64,000 bases of DNA from Arcticibacterium sp964021845 (lineage in GTDB: Bacteria > Bacteroidota > Bacteroidia > Cytophagales > Spirosomataceae): assembly GCF_964021845.1 (NCBI RefSeq), contig NZ_CAXHZC010000007.1, forward strand, positions 1 through 64,000, in the 5' to 3' direction. Positions within the stretch are counted from its first letter, which is position 1, and every line of letters begins with the position of its first letter. The notes under the pieces were generated by a model. It did no database searches, was not told the DNA's origin, and saw only the letters and a list, made by a program, of their open reading frames with translations. A program made the position numbers and the translations under genes. Shown here one piece after another: positions 43,254 through 54,000 of the stretch.

Positions 43254-44144
43254 TTACGTTTCCTTCTTATTTATTAGGTATACACCTATCAAAATAACAC
43301 TCATTCCCAGATAATGCCAAATTGAAATCAATTCGCCATCAAAAAGACCTGCTACTGTAGCCACTATTGGAACAAGGTAAGTGACGGAGGAGGCAAATAC
43401 CGGAGATGATATTTGGAGCATATAGTTGAAAAGCACTAAGGCTAGTGAAGTATTAACACCAGCAAGGCAAATTAGATAATAAAGCACTACTCTATTTTCC
43501 GGTGCTAAGATTTTAGAATAGAAATCAGTAAAGGATAATACAATCATTGCTACTATTCCTACAAAGAAAAAGGCAACTGCTGTCATTTGAAGGGGTTTCA
43601 AGCCTCCTAGATATTTGCTAACAATGTTCACATTAAAACCATACATCAGTGTAGCCGACATGGCCAATAGTGCGTAAGGGTTTGCGAAATTTATGCCTTC
43701 TGTATTCCCTGTAAATACCAAAATGAGGCTTCCGGTAAAGCCTACTATGATTCCTATAATTTGAAATTTCAGGATTCTAGATGCAAAAAAAAGAGCACCT
43801 ATAATAAGAACAAAAATAGGTGTAGTAGAATTTAGCGTTCCGGCCAAAGAGCTGTTAAGTTTACTACCTACGAGTGAAAATATAAAGGCAGGGAACAAGT
43901 TACCTAGCAAACCAATTCCAACTAGCCAATTGTACTTTTCTTTTGGAATTGTTTTCAGACCTTTTAAGACCCACGGAATCAAGAATATTGAAGCAAAGAA
44001 AACTCTACCAGCCCCCAACTCAATGGGAGTCAGAACCACAACAATTTTCTTGATAAATAAAAAAGAGAGACCCCAAATAACCGCCAGAAAAAGAAGGATG
44101 GACCATGCATAAAGTCCACTAGAAGAATTCTGTTTTTCAATCAC
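43254..44144 (-). CDS. EamA-family (DMT) transporter
   Basis: Inner-membrane transporter of 296 aa with ten predicted helices in two five-helix EamA repeats. The first repeat begins WSILLFLAVIWGLSFLFIKK, the second around residues 150-285. EamA exporters move metabolites or amino acids; the substrate is unknown. The start is a GTG at 44144; no ATG occurs near it, and the first helix would be lost if the next Met were used. It is 62 nt upstream of pyrH on the same strand, but pyrH has its own -7 box. Confidence 0.88.
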   Translation of the reverse strand: MIEKQNSSSGLYAWSILLFLAVIWGLSFLFIKKIVVVLTPIELGAGRVFFASIFLIPWVLKGLKTIPKEKYNWLVGIGLLGNLFPAFIFSLVGSKLNSSLAGTLNSTTPIFVLIIGALFFASRILKFQIIGIIVGFTGSLILVFTGNTEGINFANPYALLAMSATLMYGFNVNIVSKYLGGLKPLQMTAVAFFFVGIVAMIVLSFTDFYSKILAPENRVVLYYLICLAGVNTSLALVLFNYMLQISSPVFASSVTYLVPIVATVAGLFDGELISIWHYLGMSVILIGVYLINKKET

Positions 44145-44182
44145 ATTGAAAGATTTTGAAGCCTAAAACAGTAAAATAAAGG

Positions 44183-44190
44183 CAAAAATA
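44183..44190 (-). promoter_or_regulatory. Putative -7 promoter box of the EamA gene
   Basis: The minus strand reads TATTTTTG followed by CC, 38 nt before the GTG start. Confidence 0.4.
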
Positions 44191-44304
44191 GACAAATACA
44201 TTCATTTGATAGAGTATAAGCAACGCTATTAAATTAACTTCCTCCTTTTAATCATGTATTTTTATAAAAAATTTCAACCCGAAATAAATTAACTAAACGA
44301 TTGT

Positions 44305-45474
44305 ATGAAGAATTATCTTTACCTAGCCGCAGCATTAGCATTCACGGCATGTACTTCCTCCACTGAAAATACCGAAGAAGCGACAGAAGAAATAGCAGAA
44401 GTTGCTATTATAGACAGTAAAACTGTTAAGACTTTAGAAATAGGCTCTCAAGCTCCTGACTTCAATTTAATGGGAGTAGACAATAAGGAATATACCTTAG
44501 AGAGTTTTGAAGATGCCGACCTTCTTGCTGTTCTATTTACTTGTAATCACTGCCCTACTGCTCAAGCATATGAAGCTCGTGTTAAAAAATATGTTACAGA
44601 TTATAAGGACAAAGGTGTTCAGTTAGTGGCCATTAGCCCAAATGCAGATAAGGCTGTACTTTTTAATGAATTAGGCTATACAGATGTTAACGACAGTTTT
44701 GAAGACATGCAGTACCGTGCTAAAGATCAGGACTTCAACTTCCCATATCTATATGATGGAGCTACGCAAGAAGTTACTGCCAAATACGGACCTATAGCTA
44801 CTCCTCATGTTTTCTTATTTGATAAAGACAGAAAACTGCAATATGTAGGAAGAATAGACGATGATGAGCATATTGGAAAAGAAAAAGTACTTAACCTAAG
44901 AATAGCAACAGATGCACTTCTAGCTGGAAATACACCAGACCCAGCAGTTACTAAGACTTTTGGCTGCTCTATTAAATGGATGGAGAAAGCAAAGAACAAG
45001 GCTAAAGAGATTGAAGACTGGTCAAAAGAGCCAGTAAGTCTTGAAAAAGCTGACCTTGCTAAACTAAAAGAAGTTATGGAAAACAAGGGCACAGGAAACT
45101 ATAGGCTTGTAAACGTGTGGGCAACTTGGTGTGGGCCTTGTGTAGCAGAATTTCAGGGTTTGACAGAATCCTATAAAATGTATAGAGATAGAAATTTTGA
45201 ATTTGTAACGGTTTCTAACGACGAAGCAGACAATTATGACAACACCCTGAAGTTTCTTAAAAAGAAATTAGCAACAGACACTAATTATATTTTAGAAGAA
45301 GGTGTAAATAAGTATGATATGATAGAGGCTATAGATCCAGACTGGCAAGGTGCTCTACCATATACAGTGTTAATTTCTCCTGAAGGTAAAAAGGTCTATT
45401 CTCAAATGGGTGAGATAGATATCTTAGAACTTAGAAATGAAATTGCCGACAATATTGGTAGATATTTCGATTAA
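44305..45474 (+). CDS. Lipoprotein with two thioredoxin-like domains
   Basis: 389-aa lipoprotein (lipobox AFTAC, Cys16) with two redox domains. The first (about residues 45-215) is AhpC/TSA-like with VLFTCNHCPTAQ (Cys80, Cys83), a pattern typical of redoxins that reduce peroxides or other thiols. The second (about 250-389) is a classic thioredoxin with VWATWCGPC (Cys276, Cys279) in the TlpA/ResA style. The two are joined by a helical linker. It probably acts at the periplasmic face in disulfide or peroxide metabolism. A fused pair of this kind is uncommon but not unique in Bacteroidota. No cytochrome-maturation partners are adjacent. A strong terminator follows. Confidence 0.87.
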   Translation: MKNYLYLAAALAFTACTSSTENTEEATEEIAEVAIIDSKTVKTLEIGSQAPDFNLMGVDNKEYTLESFEDADLLAVLFTCNHCPTAQAYEARVKKYVTDYKDKGVQLVAISPNADKAVLFNELGYTDVNDSFEDMQYRAKDQDFNFPYLYDGATQEVTAKYGPIATPHVFLFDKDRKLQYVGRIDDDEHIGKEKVLNLRIATDALLAGNTPDPAVTKTFGCSIKWMEKAKNKAKEIEDWSKEPVSLEKADLAKLKEVMENKGTGNYRLVNVWATWCGPCVAEFQGLTESYKMYRDRNFEFVTVSNDEADNYDNTLKFLKKKLATDTNYILEEGVNKYDMIEAIDPDWQGALPYTVLISPEGKKVYSQMGEIDILELRNEIADNIGRYFD

Positions 45475-45501
45475 AAGAGCTAAATCTAAATCTCTTATTT
45501 T

Positions 45502-45526
45502 GAGCCAACTTTAACAGAGTTGGCTC
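45502..45526 (+). terminator. Terminator of the double-thioredoxin gene
   Basis: 9-bp stem GAGCCAACT/AGTTGGCTC, 7-nt loop, eight T residues after it. Confidence 0.95.
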
Positions 45527-45534
45527 TTTTTTTT

Positions 45535-45825
45535 GACCGTAAAATAACTTTTTAAAACCCTCCCATTTTATAACTTATTTCCTTCATGTCTACTAGCTAC
45601 AAATTTTAGAAATCTCAAAGGGATATTTTGCACCTACAACTTGGCACTTTCGTCTTTCATAAAATCAAACTATATAGCATATACGTACAATTGTAAGAAT
45701 TAGTAGAATAAATTGTACAATCGCTACATTCGATTGCGTTTCCACGCTTGAGTCAGATTCCTGATTTGAATTATTAATTATTTAATCCTTTCAAAATCTA
45801 TTTTGGTTAAAACAACTCTATTTTT
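45535..45825 (+). other. Upstream region of susC2
   Basis: About 290 nt of AT-rich noncoding sequence. It contains TATTTTGC at about 45626, one base shorter than TAnnTTTG, and the inverted repeat at 45685-45718. No open frame is apparent. Confidence 0.5.
45685..45718. promoter_or_regulatory. Inverted repeat upstream of susC2 (possible operator)
   Basis: Arms GTACAATT (45685-45692) and AATTGTAC (45711-45718), 18 nt apart. The arm overlaps the local palindrome TACAATTGTA. Located about 108 nt before the susC2 start. Similar spacing would suit a dimeric regulator on two DNA turns; function not shown. Confidence 0.45.
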
Positions 45826-48800
45826 ATGAAAAAAAACGGACTAAGAAAATCTGTTAGCTCCTTACAATCAAGGATTCTACAGCCTCTTTTTGGTAATTGC
45901 AGTATTCTACTGCTCTTATTTGGAATAACCTTGCAATCGGTTGCACAGGTTACAGGAACGGTTATGGGAGATGATAACTCATCCTTACCCGGCGTTAGCG
46001 TGGTAGTTACAGGAACTACCACTGGAACTACCACAGATGTTAACGGAAAGTATTCGATTAACGTAGGCTCAAACGCAACACTTACCTTCTCATTTGTGGG
46101 TTACGAAGCACAGCAAATCTTGGTAGGAAGTCAGAGCATTATTAATGTGACTTTAGCTACTGATGCAGCTTCATTAGACGAAATTGTAGTAGTAGGTTAT
46201 GGTACTTTAAAGAAAAGCCAGACTACAGGAGCAATTTCACAGATCTCTTCCAAACAAATTAGTGAAATGCCACTTACAAACGTAGGCCAAGCACTACAAG
46301 GAAGAGTAGCCGGGGTAGACGTATCTCAATCTGGAAGTAAACCAGGCTCTACTCCAAAAATTCTTATTAGAGGAAGAAGATCTTTCAGAGCCAATAATGA
46401 TCCTCTATATGTGGTAGATGGCATTCCGATTGCCGGAGGATATGAAGACTTCAACCCTAACGATGTTCAATCTTTAGAGATATTAAAAGATGCTACCGCT
46501 ACCGCCATTTACGGAGCTAGAGGGGCAAACGGCGTAGTACTTATTACCACTAAAAGAGGTGCTGTAAAAGGTAAAACCACCGTTTCTTACGACACTTATT
46601 TTGGACAATCGCAAGCCTTAGATAAAATTGAACTTTTTTCGGGAGATGAATTTGCTGAATATGTAAGAGAAGCGTATCGTTCTACTGGAATATATAAAGA
46701 TGCAAGTGGGAACATTGTACCTACAGGTCAATCTTCTGTAGAAGCCGACAAGACCATTGCCGTATTAGGTGGGGATCCAAGTGTGGCTGCGGGTATTGCT
46801 GCCGGCAGAAACACAAACTACCAAGACATGATTTTACAGAACGGCTTTATTCAAAGTCATTCTATAGGAGTACAAGGAGGTACAGACAAAACGCAGTTTT
46901 ACGTTTCTGGCTCATTCTTTAAAGACAAAGGAATTTCTGAAGGTTTGAACTACACAAGATCTTCTTTAAGAGCAAACGTAGACCATAATATCAACAAGTC
47001 TGTTAAAATAGGTTTATCATCTTATATGATGCTGTCTGACAGAAATGGTGAGAATCTAAACCCATATAGTTTTACGCTAAACCAAAACCCTTTAGGTGCT
47101 CCATACGATGATGAAGGTAACATCAATTTCTCTCCTACTAACGATGCCCTTCTAACTAACCCGCTTGCTGAGATAGTTCCTGGTGCACAAATTGACAACA
47201 CCAAGTCTTATCGTATTTTCAATAGTATGTTTGCAGAAGTGAAAATCATTGATGGTTTAAAATACCGAATGAACTTTGGTCCCGATATTGATATCTCAAG
47301 AAGTGGCCGATTTGTTGGTTCTCAAACAAACGCAAGAAAAGGTGGAGATCCTCAAGCAAGCAGCACCAATAGATTTGGATTTAACTATACATTAGAAAAT
47401 ATCCTTTCTTACACTAAATCTTTCGATAAGCATAACCTTTCTGCTACGGCTCTTCACTCTATTCAGAGAGACCGTTATGAGCAATATGGCACAAACGTTC
47501 AAGGCATTCCAGCCGAGTCGCAAGAGTTTTTCAACTTTGGAAATGCTAGCTCAGTAACTGGGGTATCAAGTGATTTAATAGCCTGGACTATTAACTCTTA
47601 TATGGGTCGTTTAAACTATGACTTTAACGACAAATACCTTCTTACGTTAACATTACGTCGTGATGGCTCTAGTAGATTTGGGGAGAACACTAAGTACGGT
47701 AACTTCCCTGGTGTGGCTGCGGGCTGGAACATCGGCAATGAAGACTTTGCAAAACAAATCACCTGGTTAGACTTATTAAAACTAAGAGCAGGATGGGGTA
47801 TAGTAGGAAACCAAGCGGTATCTCCTTATCAAACTCAAGGTCTTTTAAGTAGAACAGCTTATGCATGGGATAACACGGCTGCTTTTGGTTATAGACCAAA
47901 CACTATAGGAAATCCAGATCTTAGATGGGAAAGCTCTGCAACAGCCAACATTGGTCTTGACTTCAGCATGTGGAGAGGTAGATTACAAGGGTCTCTAGAG
48001 CTATATCAAACAAATACCACTGCATTACTTCTTGCTGATCAGCTTCCTGGCTCTATAGGCTTTAGTCAAGTTACTAAAAACGTAGGAGAGACTAGAAACA
48101 GAGGTATTGAATTAGGTTTTACTACGGTCAATGTAAACTCAACCAGTGGGTTTAAATGGACTACCGACTTCCAATTCACTAAAAACAAAGAAGCTATTAT
48201 AGAGCTTTATAATGGTAAAATAGATGATATAGGTAACAGATGGTTTATTGGCCAACCGTTAAACTCTTTCTATGATTATAAGAAAGTTGGAATATGGCAA
48301 TTAGGAGAAGAAGAACTTGCTAAATCTTATGGTTCTGCTGTAGGTCAAATTAGAGTTCAAGACACCAACAATGATGGCGTTATTAATGCAGATGACCGTG
48401 TGCTTAATGGTTCTGACGTTCCTGACTTCTCTGCAGGTCTTACTAATAGGCTCTCTTATAAGAACTTTGACTTGTCATTCTTCTTATTCGGAAGGTTTGG
48501 TAATACTATTGTAAGTGGATTCCACCAAAACAATAACTCATTGGCTGGTAGATACCAACAGATTAAAGTAGACTACTGGACTCCTCTAAACCCTACCAAT
48601 GAATTCCCTCAGCCTAAGAGTACTCAAGAGTTCCCAGTATACAATACTACTTTGATATACTTTGACGGTTCATTTATCAAGTTGAGAAACATAAACTTCG
48701 GCTATGCTTTAAACGAGTCTCTTGCTAATAAACTAGGAATGGAATCTTTAAGATTGTTCTCATCTATTCAGCAACCTGCCATTTGGGCACAGTTCAGATC

Positions 48801-48927
48801 TAAGTATAATGGTGTTGACCCAGAAGCTGCAATCTCTTCTTCTGAAAACAACCCTATCACAGCTGTAAATAATGGTGTAACACCAGCCACTAAGGTGTTT
48901 ACTTTTGGACTTAACGCCAAGTTCTAA
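45826..48927 (+). CDS. SusC/RagA-family TonB-dependent importer 2
   Basis: 1033-aa outer-membrane importer. Signal peptide with a long n-region (LLLFGITLQSVAQ), CarboxypepD_reg-like domain (LPGVSVVVTGTTTGTTTDV), TonB box/plug motif DEIVVVGYGTLKKSQ near residue 118, then GRVAGVDVSQSG and AIYGARGANGVVLITTKRG. The C-terminal strand ends FTFGLNAKF. A Ca-binding-type loop DTNNDGVINADD lies near residue 846, common in this importer type. It is closely related to SusC3, 2.1 kb downstream, and distinct from SusC1. The partner SusD2 starts 30 nt later. Substrate unknown; no CAZyme is encoded between the two pairs. Confidence 0.95.
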   Translation: MKKNGLRKSVSSLQSRILQPLFGNCSILLLLFGITLQSVAQVTGTVMGDDNSSLPGVSVVVTGTTTGTTTDVNGKYSINVGSNATLTFSFVGYEAQQILVGSQSIINVTLATDAASLDEIVVVGYGTLKKSQTTGAISQISSKQISEMPLTNVGQALQGRVAGVDVSQSGSKPGSTPKILIRGRRSFRANNDPLYVVDGIPIAGGYEDFNPNDVQSLEILKDATATAIYGARGANGVVLITTKRGAVKGKTTVSYDTYFGQSQALDKIELFSGDEFAEYVREAYRSTGIYKDASGNIVPTGQSSVEADKTIAVLGGDPSVAAGIAAGRNTNYQDMILQNGFIQSHSIGVQGGTDKTQFYVSGSFFKDKGISEGLNYTRSSLRANVDHNINKSVKIGLSSYMMLSDRNGENLNPYSFTLNQNPLGAPYDDEGNINFSPTNDALLTNPLAEIVPGAQIDNTKSYRIFNSMFAEVKIIDGLKYRMNFGPDIDISRSGRFVGSQTNARKGGDPQASSTNRFGFNYTLENILSYTKSFDKHNLSATALHSIQRDRYEQYGTNVQGIPAESQEFFNFGNASSVTGVSSDLIAWTINSYMGRLNYDFNDKYLLTLTLRRDGSSRFGENTKYGNFPGVAAGWNIGNEDFAKQITWLDLLKLRAGWGIVGNQAVSPYQTQGLLSRTAYAWDNTAAFGYRPNTIGNPDLRWESSATANIGLDFSMWRGRLQGSLELYQTNTTALLLADQLPGSIGFSQVTKNVGETRNRGIELGFTTVNVNSTSGFKWTTDFQFTKNKEAIIELYNGKIDDIGNRWFIGQPLNSFYDYKKVGIWQLGEEELAKSYGSAVGQIRVQDTNNDGVINADDRVLNGSDVPDFSAGLTNRLSYKNFDLSFFLFGRFGNTIVSGFHQNNNSLAGRYQQIKVDYWTPLNPTNEFPQPKSTQEFPVYNTTLIYFDGSFIKLRNINFGYALNESLANKLGMESLRLFSSIQQPAIWAQFRSKYNGVDPEAAISSSENNPITAVNNGVTPATKVFTFGLNAKF

Positions 48928-48957
48928 TTTTTACAAAAAATTAAAAAAAAGAAGAAA

Positions 48958-50631
48958 ATGAAATTGAATAATATAATAAAGCCCGTAAAACTATTAGCAT
49001 TAGCGGCTTTACTTTTACCAACGCAATCTTGCGAAGACGTTCTAGACGAAGTAGTAGTTTCTGGTATTGGCAATAATTATATCAACACCCCAAAAGGTTT
49101 TGAAGATGCTGTAAATTCAGCATACTCTACGTTGAGGTATTATTACGGTACCCAGCAAGGACTAACCTTGACCGAATATGGAACTGACATTTATGCTACC
49201 GGAGCAGATGGAGGTTATAAAGGTTTCCACTTTTACGACCCTCAGTTAAATCCGTCTGTAAATTATTTAGCAAACGTATGGGATGAGCTTTACAGAGGTA
49301 TAAATACCTGCAATGCTATTATTGACAGAGCTCCAGAATCTTCTGTAGCGGCAGAAACTAAAAAACTTAGAGTAGCTGAAGCCAAATTTTTAAGAGCTCA
49401 GTATTACTTTATTTTGTTTCAACAATATGGTGGTGTTGACTTAAGGTTGTCTGAAACTTTGGCTCCTACAAAAGCAACTACTAGAGCTACGGATACAGAT
49501 ATGTATACGGCTATTATTGCCGACTTCAATGCGGCTATTGCTGATTTACCAGCTTCTCAAAGCCAATACGGAAGAGCAACAAAACCAGCTGCTGAGATGG
49601 CATTGGCTAAAGTTTATTTAGCTAAGGCATATTCTTCTTCTAAAGCAAGTGACGATTTCAGCAAAGCAGCTACGTTAAGTCAAAGTGTTGTTAAGAATTA
49701 CGGCTTTTCTCTCTTAGACGATTTCGCTAGTGTTTTTGATGAAAACAATCAGAAAAACTCTGAAATAGTTTTTGCAGTACAATATACCTCAGATCTTCTC
49801 ACTAACCTTACTAATAACACGAATGCAACAAATGGTGGTAATAACCTTCATTTATTTTTTGGTATGCAGTATGATGTGCAATCTGGTATGCAACGCGATG
49901 TTTTCTACGGTCGTCCATTTAAAAGACTAAGACCTACTACCTATGCTCTTGAAACCGTTTTTGGTGAAAGAGTAAATGACTCTAGATACAAAAAGACATT
50001 TAGAGATACTTGGAAGTCTAATAAACCAGGAACTTATAATTCTGCCTTTGATGACTCTAAAACAACTTTAAACTTTGCCTCTGGAGATACTACCATATTT
50101 ATCCCGGGCTATGAGATGTCAAAAGAGGAAAGAGCCAAAAGGCCTTACCAAGTTTTAAATCCTAGTAAGTACTCTGAGGCTTTATTCCCAACACTCACTA
50201 AATTCTTTGATACTAAAAGACCTGATATGACTTATGAGTCAGGCAGTAGAGACTATTTTGTATTTAGGTTGGCTGATGCTTATCTAATGCTAGCCGAAGC
50301 TCAGTTAGGAGCAGGAAATATCCAAGATGCTACAGACGCCATAAACATGGTAAGAAGAAGAGCGGGATGGCCGGGCAAAAAAGAAGCAATGGCAATTACA
50401 TCGGCTCAAATGAACATGGAAATGCTCATGGAAGAAAGAGCAAGAGAGCTGGCCGGAGAGCAAACCAGATGGTTAGATTTAAAGCGATGGGGCAACTTGG
50501 TGGAAAGGGTTAAACTATATAACCCACAAGCTAAAGATTTCATAACTTCTATACATCTTTTACGCCCAATTCCTCAAACTCAAATTGACAGATCTGACGT
50601 GGGCGTTTTTTCTCAAAACCCAGGATACTAA
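48958..50631 (+). CDS. SusD/RagB-family lipoprotein 2
   Basis: 557-aa surface lipoprotein, the ligand-binding partner of SusC2. Lipobox LPTQSC (Cys near residue 25). The N-terminal SusD_like_3 region starts with NNYINTPKGFEDAVNSAYS, and a helix pair ILFQQYGGVDLRLSE is characteristic. The C-terminal SusD domain includes MEERARELAGEQTRWLDLKR near residue 490 and RPIPQTQ. It ends with NPGY, a common SusD terminus. Cotranscribed with susC2, ending in a strong terminator. Paralogous to SusD3, with a shared gene order. Confidence 0.95.
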   Translation: MKLNNIIKPVKLLALAALLLPTQSCEDVLDEVVVSGIGNNYINTPKGFEDAVNSAYSTLRYYYGTQQGLTLTEYGTDIYATGADGGYKGFHFYDPQLNPSVNYLANVWDELYRGINTCNAIIDRAPESSVAAETKKLRVAEAKFLRAQYYFILFQQYGGVDLRLSETLAPTKATTRATDTDMYTAIIADFNAAIADLPASQSQYGRATKPAAEMALAKVYLAKAYSSSKASDDFSKAATLSQSVVKNYGFSLLDDFASVFDENNQKNSEIVFAVQYTSDLLTNLTNNTNATNGGNNLHLFFGMQYDVQSGMQRDVFYGRPFKRLRPTTYALETVFGERVNDSRYKKTFRDTWKSNKPGTYNSAFDDSKTTLNFASGDTTIFIPGYEMSKEERAKRPYQVLNPSKYSEALFPTLTKFFDTKRPDMTYESGSRDYFVFRLADAYLMLAEAQLGAGNIQDATDAINMVRRRAGWPGKKEAMAITSAQMNMEMLMEERARELAGEQTRWLDLKRWGNLVERVKLYNPQAKDFITSIHLLRPIPQTQIDRSDVGVFSQNPGY

Positions 50632-50660
50632 AGAGAAATATACTTACTCCCCATTTTCAA

Positions 50661-50688
50661 CGAGACCTTCGCATTTGCGAGGGTCTCG
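50661..50688 (+). terminator. Terminator of the susCD2 operon
   Basis: 12-bp stem with one T-G wobble (CGAGACC...GGTCTCG), 4-nt loop, and a T tract from 50689. It separates the two duplicated operons. Confidence 0.92.
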
Positions 50689-50696
50689 TTTTTTTA

Positions 50697-51047
50697 TAAA
50701 GAAAGCCCAATTTCTTCAATTTGGTATATCTATAAGCCATATTCATCTATCTATTAAACAATTACAGTAAAAACCAAACACCTCTTTTTGTAGACAAAAT
50801 CAATAAGAGTATTAGAAAAGAGCATAATTTGTTCATTCCAAACATTTAAATAAGAAGATCAAACTGATTTATTAGATTTTAAAAAGGTATTATTTGACTA
50901 TTTCCATGAAATTATTTTGTGAAAATATTGCAATTTTCTTCGACTCCAACTACCTTACCGACCAAAGATGTTCTTAAAGCAATAATCAGCCTTAAAAACG
51001 TCATATTTTAAACCATTTCATTTTTATTAAACTTAACTCTATTATTT
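50697..51047 (+). other. Intergenic region between susCD2 and susCD3
   Basis: About 350 nt of AT-rich noncoding sequence that must hold the susC3 promoter. I see no clear TAnnTTTG box, no strong hairpin and no resemblance to the susC2 inverted repeat. No frame worth calling. Confidence 0.5.
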
Positions 51048-54000
51048 ATGAAAAGAACTAGACTCAGTAATACTGCTGACTCCTTAAAAACAAGGATTTG
51101 GCAGTTAAGTTTAGCAGGTAGCAGCTTTATGCTATTTTTTTTACTGACCTCTTTGCAATCGGTTGCACAGGTCACAGGTACAGTTGGCGGAGATGATGCT
51201 TCCGAGCTTCCAGGTGTTAGTGTAGTAGTAAAAGGTACTACGATAGGAACTACAACCGATGTAAACGGAAAGTATAGTATTGCAGCTCCTGCAAACTCGA
51301 CACTTACTTTCTCTTTTGTAGGATATGTATCTCAGGAGGTTGTTGTAGGCAACCAATCTGTAATCAATGTTACACTGAACACAGATGCTGCTGCCTTAGA
51401 AGAAGTGGTGGTAGTAGGTTATGGTACTGTAAAGAAAAGTCAGTTGACTGGTGCCATTAGTACTGTAAAAGCGAAAGACATCACAGATTTACCTCTTGAA
51501 AACACGCAGCAAGCTCTTCAAGGAAGAATAGCTGGTGTGGATGTAATGCAAGCAGGTAGTAAGCCGGGAACTCAACCTCGAGTGGTAATTCGTGGACGTC
51601 GTTCATTTAGTGCTGGTAACGATCCTTTGTATGTATTAGATGGTATCCCATTATCTACAGGAACTGGCGACATCAACCCTAACGACATTGCCTCAATGGA
51701 AGTATTAAAAGATGCATCTGCCACCGCCATTTATGGAGCTCGTGGAGCAAACGGTGTAATACTTATTACTTCTAAAAGAGGTACCAAAGGTAAGCCAGTT
51801 GTTTATTATGACGCTTACTACGGTGTTTCTAAAGCACATGACATCATTGACCTAATGGACGGTGAGCAATTTGCCGCAACAAAGAGAGAAGCTTATAGAC
51901 AAGCTGATGGAACTATTCCTGACGATGCTTCCATTTTCACTACAGTAGAATTAGAGAGTATTGCTTTGGGCCGTTCTACGGATTATGTGTCTGGACTACT
52001 TCAAACTGGAACTAAAATGAACCATCAAATTGGATTTGCTGGAGGAAATGACCGTTCACAGTTCTATATGTCTTTGAACTATTATAAGGATAATGGCATC
52101 ATTCCAAATCAAAGTTATAACAGAAATGTTCTTAGAGTAAACTTAGACCATAACATTACCAAAAACTTGAGAATTGGCTTGTCTGGTTTTATGAACTACT
52201 CCGTTAGAGAAGGTGAAAGCTTTAATCCATTAGGAGGAGCCTTCCGTGAGAATCCTTTAGGTCAACCTTATAATGAAGATGGTTCCTTGAACTTCTTACC
52301 AACAGAAGATGGACTTCGTTCAAATCCTTTCTCGGAAATAGTAGACGGTGCTATAGTTAACCAAAGAAAAAGTAATAGGCTATTTGCTGGTCTTTATGCC
52401 GAATGGAACATTCTTAAAGACTTGAAATACAGATTTAATTTTGGGCCTGATATCAGAAATGATAAGTATGATAATTTTGCAGGAACATTCACAAATGCTG
52501 TTCGATTAGGACCTCCAAGAGCTTCTATTGAAAATCAAGATATTTTCAACTATACCATTGAAAATATCCTATCTTATGATAAAAAATTATTTGGTAATCA
52601 AAACATGAACTTAACTGCAGTTCAGTCTTACCAAACAGATAACTTCCAACGTAACGGTGTTGCGGTTTCAGGTATTCCTTCTGAAAATCAGCAATACAAT
52701 AGCTTAGGTACTGCCAGTATTATTGATAATGTATATTCTACTCTAGAAGAATGGACAATACTTTCTTACATGGGTAGATTAAACTATGGCATAAACGATA
52801 AGTATTTACTAACAGCTTCTTTACGTGCCGATGGTTCTTCTCGATTTGGTGCTAACACAAAATGGGGGTATTTCCCTGCAGTCGCTGTGGCTTGGAATAT
52901 GTCAGAGGAAAGCTTCATTAAGAGTGCTCGTTCTATAGACCTGATGAAACTTAGACTTTCGTATGGTTCAATAGGAAATCAGGGTATTAGACCTTACCAA
53001 ACTCAAGGCTTGCTAACGCAAACGGCGTATAATTTTGGAAATTCTGCTGCTTTTGGTTATGCACCTGGAACTATTGGAAATCCTGACTTAAAATGGGAAA
53101 CTTCTACAACTTTAAACCTGGGTTTAGATTTCAGTCTATATAGTGGGCGTATATATGGTTCGTTAGAATATTATAATACCAATACTAGTGACCTTTTATT
53201 ATCTAGAAACTTACCTACCTCTACTGGTTTCTCATTAGTAACTACCAACGTGGGTAAAACAAGAAACTCAGGTTTTGAAGGAACAATTAGTACTGTAAAC
53301 GTAACCAAAAGCAATAGCTTTAAATGGAGCACAGACTTCACCTTCTTTACTAACAAAGAGCAGATTGTAGAATTAGCTAATGGAAAAGTAGATGATGTAG
53401 GAAATGGTTGGTTTATTGGAGAGCCACTTTCGGTAATTTTTGACTACGAGCAGCAAGGAATTTGGCAAACAGACGAAGCTGATTTAGCTGCAAGTTATGG
53501 CGGTGTACCAGGTGAAATTAGAGTGGTAGACCAAAATAACGATGGCGTTATAAATGCCGATGACAGAGTTAAACAAGGTTCTGGTGTACCTAAGTTTTCT
53601 GGAGGTATCACAAATAGAATCTCGTTTAAAAACTTTGACTTCTCTGCATTCGTTTATGCTCGTTTAGGCCAAACTATCAGAAGTAATTATCATACAAGTA
53701 ATAACTCATTATTTGGGAGGTATAATAATATTGATGTAGACTACTGGACTCCAACGAATCCTGTAAACACTTTCCCTAAGCCAAATCAAAATCAAGAATT
53801 CCCGAAATGGGGGTCATCTTTGAACATCTTTGATGGTTCTTTTGTGAAAATAAGAAACATTAATTTAGGGTATAATTTTGCTGAAGCAGCTGCTAAAAAA
53901 TTAGGAATGCAGTCATTGAGAATATATTCAAGTGTTCAGCAGCCGTTTATTTTCTCATCATTTATCTCAAAATATTCTGGTTCTGACCCAGAAACTGATA

